Shown here: positions 1 through 9,622 of the stretch, piece by piece
How positions within the stretch are numbered: the stretch's first letter is position 1
How the letters are laid out: every line of letters starts with the position of its first letter
NCBI GenBank assembly: GCA_004794655.1
Contig: SMMW01000521.1
Location: 521,501 to 585,500, forward strand
Source: Marisa cornuarietis
Lineage: Eukaryota > Mollusca > Gastropoda > Architaenioglossa > Ampullariidae
Length of the DNA: 64,000 bases
Direction of reading: 5' to 3'
The notes under the pieces: generated by a model
Told to the model about the DNA's origin: nothing
What the model saw: the letters and a program-made list of their open reading frames with translations, nothing else
Databases searched by the model: none
Made by a program: the position numbers and the translations under genes

Positions 1-1030
1 TTGGAATAAAAGGGGCGTTTTTGCCTAAAGGGGTAGAGGGTGACTGCTTTCCATCTCTTTTTGTCATTTGCCAATAGATTTTTATCACACTTTGTGTCTG
101 CCGTTGATCTGTGCACCTGTTACACCACTTGCTTTCATCTTATTGTTTTTCTCTGCCTTCATCAGGTTTCTTCTATTTATAGGCTACTTCATTGACTGGT
201 GCCCTCTACTGCACATCTGCGTCATCTTGCTGTTGCTTTGGGGTTTTTTTGGTTTTTTTTGCTGTGTCAGCAACATAGGTTGAACTCCAGAATCTCTTTT
301 CTGCAATTGCTCCATGACTTTCTGGACTGTTAATGCAACTGCTACGCCATTTATCTTTGTGCAAATCAGAATTGACAGCTGTGCATGTGGTCTGCAGTCT
401 TACGTCTCTGTGACTGTCAGAACCTGTGTTACCGCTTTGCAGTCTTGAGTTTGTTTGTGCTATGACTACTCAGTATTTTTTGCTGGTTACATAGGTTACC
501 TCACCTTTTTCATTTTTTATGCTGTCCTAACCCATCATTCTTCATGTGCAGGTTTTTTTTGTCTTGTATTTATGTCTGCTAATGTATCTCTTTATTCATT
601 TGCTCTCATGTTTTGGTCTGTGCTGGTATATGTGTTATATGAATTTTCTGTCTTTTTTGTGTCTTTCTTTTGTAAACTGAATTGAGCCCTCTGTTAAGTA
701 AGTAAGAACACTGTATAAATTCCAGTTATTAATAGTAAGAGAAAGCTTCCATCTCTTTCTTCCTCCCCTCTCCATTCTATATTTATATGTATATTCTTAA
801 TATTGCATTGGTTGTTGTGATATGTTCATGGTAATTTTCAGAAAATGAGAAACAGCACTGAAGTGATTTCCACATTTCTGCATCAAGAGAGCTGTGTGTG
901 TGGGGGTCTGTTATGTGTTTAAATGTGTTTGGTATGTTTGTGTATGTATGTGTGTATCTATAGATGTGTCTGGGTGAACATATTAGTACAATCTACAATA
1001 CCTATTTACTTGTTGTTTTACTTGCTCAAG
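1..1030 (+). other. Nicastrin intron, T-rich, no exon found
   Basis: I looked here for the preceding nicastrin exon (the equivalent of human [20 protein letters not shown]) and found none. The open frames are T-rich and low in complexity. The preceding exon is presumably beyond the left edge. Confidence 0.6.
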
Positions 1031-1185
1031 ATAAAGCCCAGAAACCATTCCCATTCTACGTGAGTGTTGTTCAGCCCATAAACCAAGTTACCCAGCTGAC
1101 ACGAGCAATCCTGGCATACTACACAGGTGAAAAGGTGAATGGGGTAGATCAAGAGAGTCGTTGTGGAGCAACTGATGGAGACAAG
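1031..1185 (+). CDS. NCSTN: Nicastrin internal exon A
   Basis: Encodes [20 protein letters not shown] and continues to a conserved-looking Cys and ..ATDGDK. It aligns with the human nicastrin stretch [20 protein letters not shown]...REQC near the end of the ectodomain. The acceptor is the CAAG ending at 1030 after a T-rich tract, with the first codon completed by 2 nt. An alternative AG ends at 1041. The donor is AAG/GTGCAA at 1185/1186, phase 0. The 5' boundary is less certain than the 3' one. Confidence 0.85.
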
Positions 1186-4100
1186 GTGCAACATTTTTTG
1201 CTGATTTTACTTTTACATCCTTTTTGTGCAGTCTGATCTCGTCAGCTTTGAAAGATTACTGTATATACATTATTAGCTATTAAGTTTATTTCTTCCTGCA
1301 CAGTTTGCACCTGCGAATGTGAATGTCTTCATAGCTACAGCTCTATTGCATCAATACACCCGTATTAAATGAGTTAAGCTTTCAAGATGGCACCGTATAG
1401 AAATGGTGACAGGATGGTGTGTCTGATTGTAGAGTTCTTTGAGAGAACCAGATGTGTACTAGTGTACAGTCAAGAGGACTTGCTACTTGTGAAAACCACC
1501 GTTGACTTGTATGTGTTTTCTCCTGTGATTTGTCCTACAAGGCTGTCTCACCTGTACCAAGCTGGAGGTACTAACAGTCCCTGCTGTGCCAACATTCATG
1601 TGCAGATGGACATCATCAGGTCTTGCATCACTTTCTGTGAGAACTGTACATTCCAACATGCCACACCAAGCCTTGTGCCTACAACAAACTGTGGATCAGT
1701 GTCAGTCTGAAGGATAAACTGAAGGCAAAATATGATGCATATAGGTGAGATGAATCTGCAGCATTCAGCCAAGCTAAATATGATCCACAGACAACCTACA
1801 CAAAGGAAAGAGGGTTGCAAACTCATTTCAATTTCGGTCTGGCAACTCCCAAGGTGTGAGGCAAGGCCTGCAAACCATCACTGACTACAAAAGGAAGGTG
1901 TTGCCAGCTGATGAGGTCTGCATCTTCCCTTACAGGCTGAATGAGTTCTTGTTTACTTTGGCCAGAACATTAACACACCACATCCCAGCCACCAGCTTCC
2001 TTTGTAAACACAAGATGCACAACATTAAGGCAACAAAACAGAAGAAAAGCAGCAGACCCAGATGATATTCCTGTTCCCGCAGTGAGACACTGCGCTGACC
2101 AGCTTAATTCTGTCTTCACAAATATTTTCAACACATCCCTCCCAACTCTCTGTTGTCCCTCGCCATCTCAAATCATCAGTCACCATCCCTGTCCTCGGAA
2201 AGACTGTGGTGACATCACTAAACGATTACAAACCCATGGCCTTGACATTTGTTGTGATGAAAGTTCTGGAATGACTGGTTCTCAGGCATCTCCTGTGCAC
2301 TACTGGAGGCAGATTGGTCCCTGTCTAGTTTGCCTATCAGGCCATTTGGTCAGTAGGCTATGCTGTCTTTCTAGCTCTTCACTTTGTCCTATCGCAACTG
2401 GGATCCCCTGGCTTCAGTGCTGTCTTCCCTTTGTAGACTACAGGTCCACCTTTAGTGCCATTATTATAATAATAAATGTGTGATTTATGTAATGCATAAT
2501 TACACATGCGAAGGAGCAGGCTCTCAGGGCTTGAGACAAGTAGGAGACATGGACAGAATGCAAAGGACAAAAAGAGAAACAACTATGCAGACAAGTAATA
2601 AAAGACAAACATATATGATACAAAGAGGTATCAGGGCACAAACAGTAAGGATGGAGAGTGTCATAAATTGTCAGAGAAAGACAAGCAGGTGGACTAGTCA
2701 ATGGACTACAATCACAACTATTGACAACTATGTTGATTGGTGTAATGCTCATAGAACAGAGGTGGTTTTAGTGCACATTTAAGGACTCGGTGGTTGGTAG
2801 TTGGGGTATATGGAAAGGAAGATAGTTCCACTGTTTTGCAGCACAGTAACTAAAACTACGGTGACCATATGTGGTTGTTCTGGTGACAAGGATAGAGAGT
2901 GTACAGTCATCAGATAAAGACCAGACTGGTCTGGCTGGCCAGGAGCCTGCAAAGAAATGAAAACAGCACAGACACTTTTGAATGTGAGAACAATTGGGAA
3001 GCTAGTACAGAAAACAAAGAAGAGGAGTGACATGTTCCCGTTTCCTAGCTCAAAGAACAAGACGTTCAGTGGAGTTCTGTACTTTCTGGAGTTAATGAAG
3101 AAGGAATGAGGGGCACCCTGCAAGAAGCTGTTTAATAAGCTGTTAACCTTCTAGTCGGGGTCAGTAAATGCTTATCTAACATACTGCTGCTCAGTACGGG
3201 TATATCCAAAGGTTTTGTCCTTTTGCCTTTCTTGTACTCTCTCTCTCTCCTCACCAATGGCTTTGTTTCATAAATCCATTCAGATGGTTAAGTTTGTTTA
3301 CAATACCACAGTCGAAGATCTCATAGCAATTTGTTTGAATACCACCAGGAGGTGAATCACTTGGTTGCATGGTGCTGTGACTAGAGTCACCAGCTAATGT
3401 CTCAAAGACTGAGGTTGACTTTCATAGGAAGAAAAATCCTATGGAACTTCAAACCATTAGCAGCATGCAGTGCTGAAAGCAAGTGTGTGATTGATAATTG
3501 TCAAGAAAGTGGTGGCCATCAATAAGACCTGTTCCTTGGACATTGTCGCTTGGCAAGTAAAATAGAGTGAAAATCAGCAGAGTTTTACTCTTCTGTTTAT
3601 GTTGTTTTTCAGACATAGCTGATGTAAATTATTGTGTAATGTGATAATTTTATTGACTTTTTACCCCTTCTAGAGATTTCAATATTTGTGGATGCAAGGA
3701 CCAGCTGATTCAAAGGGCAATAGAAAAGGGATGTGCTACAAAAGTGGGGCTTTCTTTTCTCTTGCAAAATCACCAGCCTTTGATATTTCAGGTAAGAGCA
3801 CCAACCTCTGTCTCTGACTGGCTTGGTAGGGTGGTCTCTAGGCCAATGAGTTTTCTTTTTGCCTTCAGCTAACCAACAATAATCATAATAATGAATAATG
3901 CTGTTGTTGAAGATGAAATTATCATCAGCTCCTATGCTAACCCATGAATCTTTCTTTTTTCCATTGTGAACAAAATTTGCAAACATTTAATACTACATGC
4001 TCCTGTAAACTTGTATTGTCAGATGAAAACTATACTTGATTACTTGATTAACGAATCCTTACAGAGAGAGGGAACGAGAAATGTGCAGAATAATGTTTTG

Positions 4101-7100
4101 CCTACTGCCTTAAACTTTACTGTTAGGTACCTGTCAAATAGTCAAACAATCAATTAACCAGCAAATAAGAAATAATACTCTTTTCATACTTTTTTATGAC
4201 AAGCATGCATGTTCACAGACACAAAGAAAGAGGAAACATAATTTTCCTAGCATTAAGACGACTGTGCCCCTTTCGTTTAAGTATATAAAATATATTGTGC
4301 GAGCACAAAGAAATGTCAGCTAATTATTGTTTTAAACTAGTTATCTATTAAAAGCCTTTACAATTATTAAACTGGGCCTATCATTGTGCTGATTAATAAT
4401 ATGCTGTTCATGTGTAAGTCAGTTATTGTACATACATCTATGTTCCCTCTCTCTGTAAGGATTCGTTCCTGTAATAAAAAATATTTATTGTACAACAGCT
4501 TTGTGAATATTTATTAACATATATCTTGCAACAGTACTATTTCTCACACTAATAAGTTTCTTTCTGCCAACTGTTATTTTGGAACCAATGCCTGATGCTA
4601 CAATACACATCTTCTACTCTACTTTTCTTCAGTCCTGACAAAGATGTTCTAGCTCACATTTTCATTGGCTGTTTTACTCGTTGTGGTCATACTTCTTTGT
4701 TTTCACTTAACTTTCTTATCCACGATGTAATATTGGGAACTAGCTGATTGACCACAGGTCACTCATCTAAAATCCTGATACAAAATATTGATCTCATACT
4801 GCTGAGTTTGCTGTCAGCACAAGTCTGCTTATCACTTGCAATGTTCATCTTTTGAGGTTTTAGGCACCTGCCATCGAGAAAACAACTAAGAGTTGCTTAT
4901 TGTTACTTTTTGTTTATTATTGGCAGACTATAACTGGGGATCTGGTCAATTTTCAACGTGGACCGAATCTGTCTGGGATGTGTTTCAAGTGCGGGTGTTT
5001 TTGATACCAAGCAAACAGTTTCAGGTGAGAGCAGGGTTTTTTTTAAGGGGGGGGAGGGGTAATTATTATTTTCAACTTGATGTCTTTATTAGTCTTTAAT
5101 TATTAACATATAACATAAGTGGTGGGTGCTGGACGTGTGTGTGTCCACAGACATTGTGGATGTGTAGCGTGAGTATGGGTCAGAGTGACTCCCCCTTTTT
5201 TATCTCCAGGTGCTGTTTTGCTCATCATGTTCATATAAAGTTTTCCCCAAAAACCAGTTCATACTACGTATGCACATGCATGTGTCACAAGTGCACACAC
5301 ACACACACACATAGAGCAAGTCTATCCATCTAACATTACTCAAAAGAAAAATGTCTGTATAACAAACTGATTCATATCAAGTGGCTATGGATTTGCAAAA
5401 CAGTATAAAGCAGGCTGACATGCTTTCCAGTAGATTTCAAATTGTATTCAGATACGTCTGGGAGGGGAGGCATTTTAAATTTTGTGTGCTGTTGCAACTG
5501 TTTATTAAGCATATATGTGATACATCACTGAAGCTAATTTTCACACTGTATAAACTTGGAAGAGGATATATTTATTGTTTGAAAAATGATGGTGTAAACA
5601 AATGAAGAATCCCACCACAAATATGCATTCACATACACAGACATACACTTGTAATGCTGTGCACAATCTCACATTGAGAATCATGCTTAAGATATTTTTC
5701 AGCAAGTTTGGCGAGTGTGACACATTTTTTGGCTTTTTGTATCAATAACTCATCTGACATCTTTTTATCAGTTTTGTTGTCGGTTGATCCATTTTGGTCA
5801 GTTTTGTTGCTGTTGACCTGTTTTGATTATTTGCTGTTCACCTGTCAGTCACAATTGTTTTAGAGTCTCAATGGTTTGTCTTCTTGTTATTTCTTTCTTA
5901 CGATGTTTTCTGCCTTTATAATAATAATAATTGTGTATTTATAGGTTTATTTAGCCTCTTTCTAAGCTATCCTGACTACTTCTATCAATTACTTTTATTT
6001 AAAAGAACCTGTCTGTCTTTATTCTTGTGTCTCTCCATATTTGTTCAGTTCTAACTCTACGGTTGCATATGGGTTTGTAGCCCATACACAAGATCACCAG
6101 AGTCAAATAGTTAGGTTGCTGGTTTCCGTTTGGTCACTGCTTTTCAAACTGTTCTAACACTTGCCCCATTACCCAGGCTAAAGAGGCAGGCTGTTTTTCT
6201 CCAGCAATGCACATTCAGCAGAGTATAACTTTTTTGGTTACCATTAAGACCTAATGATAACAATACTTGTTCTATATTCGTTTCTTTTTTTCCCCAAGCA
6301 TTCTCATTTTTCTTTTTTTTCTTTTTTTTTTTTTAAGCATCTAAGGTGTTCTTTAACCATTTCTCTAAGAAAGTTGAGGAAAAAAAGTAGCTATGTTCTA
6401 AAACTGAGTGTTGCTATAACTTCCTTCTAGCCAGTTTCAAGGAAGCCATCTTAATTTATGCATGCTAAATAGATCTCAGTTCGAATGCACTCCAAATCGG
6501 CTGTACTTCATATGCATACTTCTTTTGTTTTGCATCTGGAAAGAAAAACAGGGCAGTCAAAATGTGCTGAAAAATATTATGCTGAATCTTTTCTTAACCA
6601 CTTAAACTGGAGCTTGTGTGATACTATATACAAAAACAAAACCAATCAGAATGTATTTCACATCTCTTAATAAAGTCATGGTTTAGTTTACTTGGTTTAA
6701 AGTCTGTTGTAATCTGCTGATGAAGCCATTATTTGCATAACTGACAGCCAGCCATCTCCAACATGTCAAGAAATTTTCTGCTTCACTTTTGCCATAAGCT
6801 TTGCTTAAACTACATCACTGAATACTGGCATGGTCATCTCTTTACTGGTATTTCCCTCGAGAATTTGTTTTCAATTTTCTTTTTCCTTCCATGCATTTGC
6901 TTATTTAAATTTAAATTAGAAAACAGGATGGATTTTCTTGGAGCGCTAAAGGGTAAGATGGTGATGGTTGTGAAAAATAGAGTGGGCTGCTTTTGTGTCA
7001 TCTTTGGAGCATAAAGTCATGTACTGTCTAGGCATGTCTTTCCTGTAGTGTCTTTTTTTAATTTATTTAAATGTATTCTAAATTGATTCTTCCTTTGTGT

Positions 7101-9582
7101 TTAATCTGCCACAGAAGGAGTCCTTGTAATTCAAATAAAAGTGTCAGGTTAAGATGCTGCTTGTCAGCTGAGAAAAAAATGTTGGCCTATCACATGCATG
7201 TGTACTGGGGACAACTGGATTTTTACCATTCTTTACATTTTTCAGGTTCTTACACTCATTCTTGGAATAGCATTACTACTGATATCCCTGGTAGTGGTGT
7301 ATTTCACCAATTCAAGTGCTGATGTCTTGTTTCGTAACGGAAACGAACAAGCTACGTGAGGTGTGTACGGAAGACATGGCATGGGTTTTCTTCTTTCGTG
7401 CATCTGCCTGCTTTGTGTAGAGACCGAGCTGCTTTTGATATTGTGTTTTGGTAGCTAGCTGTTAGGCCCTTACTGTTGTTCCCATCCACTTCTTAATTTT
7501 TTTTTAATAGTTTTCATGGGACTCAAGTTGCTCGGGTGTCTTTTCACCTGTCGGTTGTTTTTTTATCATTAATTGCAGGATGTGATTTTAATCATAGGAT
7601 TTCCCTCCATAAGCAACATCTCAATGTGCCTTTCAAAAGAAAGACAAATACACAAGAACGACAGACACAAAGTTCATATAGCACATATATGGACACAAAC
7701 CAAAACACTTCGGCAATCAAATGAATATAGAAATGCATCAGCAGATGTAAACACAAGGCAGAAAATTCTGCACACAGAGCATTCTGGGACAACTCCGTGT
7801 ACAAAAAAAGATGACTGGCAGACAGTGCAAGTGCGTAAAAGTGAGGGTCAGGCAGCGCATGCAACCGAATAGTGCATGTGAACTCCCAAGTAGTAATGCA
7901 TGCTCTAACAGCAACTGAGACTTGCTGAGGACATGGCTGCTAGTTCTGGCCCTCCCAACAATAAGTGGCATGACAGCTGTGTCATCAGTCAAGAAAATTT
8001 ATGAAGCAGTTGTAGAAAAAAGATCAAAGAGTTAAAGCTATGCTGTTGACACACAGATCCAAAAAAGCAAGGCAGCAAGATGACACGGATGTGGCAGTAG
8101 AGGCCACTAGTTAATAAAGTCCACAAAAAAAGAAGCAACATGGCGCAGGCACAAAAGAACAATCCAGAAGCCAGCAGGTCCATACTAGAAATACAGATCA
8201 GCAGTAGAATCAAATTGTGATGTACGTCTACAAAGAAAGGTGAAGAGAGCCAGAGTGCAGTTAGTCTCTAAAAGGCACATTCCTGATACAGTGTGCAAGC
8301 ATTCACGTCAGCTTTAATGTTAATAAATATATAATAATGAATAAAATAAATCAATGACCCTCATTTTATGCTAACATGGATGCCCAGTTGATATGGGAAA
8401 TTGCAAATTCTGCCAACCTGCACTGCCAGACAACAAACAGAAGATTTTGCTGGAAAGGGTTTTTTTCATCCTAGCAGTATTGATATCATTGTCCAAATTT
8501 TAAACTGTAAAAAGCACAGCAATACAATTTTAGAGATAAGACTCAACACAACCACAATATTGTTTAAGCAGTTCTATATGCTGTTCTTTCACAATGTGTA
8601 CCGGGTGTATAGTGGCTTCATTTGTTCTGTGCTTATGTTTTTTTTTCTAATGATATTCCTTCCCCTACCAATCATCCTTCTTCCCATCTTTTTATCTTTC
8701 CTTCTTGATTGGCTCTCATCTCAAGGGACCTTTCACATTTCCATATGTATTAAGATCACATCCTGCAATATCCGCTTCAATGCTTGCTCTGTTTGAAGTT
8801 TACTGCAAATTAGGAATATGTTGTTTCAGCAACTAACATATGCAACTAACAACAGTACTCCTTATGAAAGTTACTTTTCACACTTCACTGAAGGTATTAA
8901 TTTTGTTTATCATTTTTAAAACTTTGCTTGGGCAGAATGAAACCATTTGCTGCCTACCCCTGCTCCCCCCCCCCAAATAAAGCTTCTTTTCTTTGGTGGT
9001 TAAGATGGAGAGGAAAAGGTTAGTCTCTGAAAGGACAAACATTTGGTACTAAGAGTTGGCTTCTACGATTTTTGCTCAAAACTGATTTAACTGCCATTCA
9101 TTGTTAAAGTTTTCCAGCACCCTGGATTAATAATGGGACTGGGTTATTAATGTAGCACTGCCTCTGTCCCTTTGTGTGTTTTTCTCCTCAGTTACTTTTT
9201 CACTTTGAAGTGACCATTCAAAGTAGCAAATGTTAACCAGAGATGCAGTCCGTTTGCTTAGACCCCTGCATGGCAGGTTGCCTGGTGGTCGATATGATGT
9301 AATATGAATGTCACATTCATTTTCATCGTCAGTGTCATTGTTGTCCTCTGTTACCATCTGTCTTTGTTTCTGTAATGTGTATAATTTCTTCCTCCAAATC
9401 TTTCCCTGCCCCGACCTTTCTCCAGTTCTTGCACACAATTAATTAATTTGTGCATGAGGTGTCTCTTTTTGGATTCCTTCTCATTCTTTGTTCTCCTCCA
9501 GTGTTGAGGTGAGATTTTGCATTCCCTTGCATTCAACTTTTCTGGCTCTCCCCATTCACACTCTTTCTCAATCAATAATCAG

Positions 9583-9622
<40 letters not shown>

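Noticed and set aside
7579..7872. Open frame after a good AG at 7578 beginning [15 protein letters not shown], possibly a third nicastrin last exon
   Set aside because: The hydrophobic stretch is too short, ADVLF is absent and the rest is compositionally simple. It is probably ordinary intron or UTR sequence.
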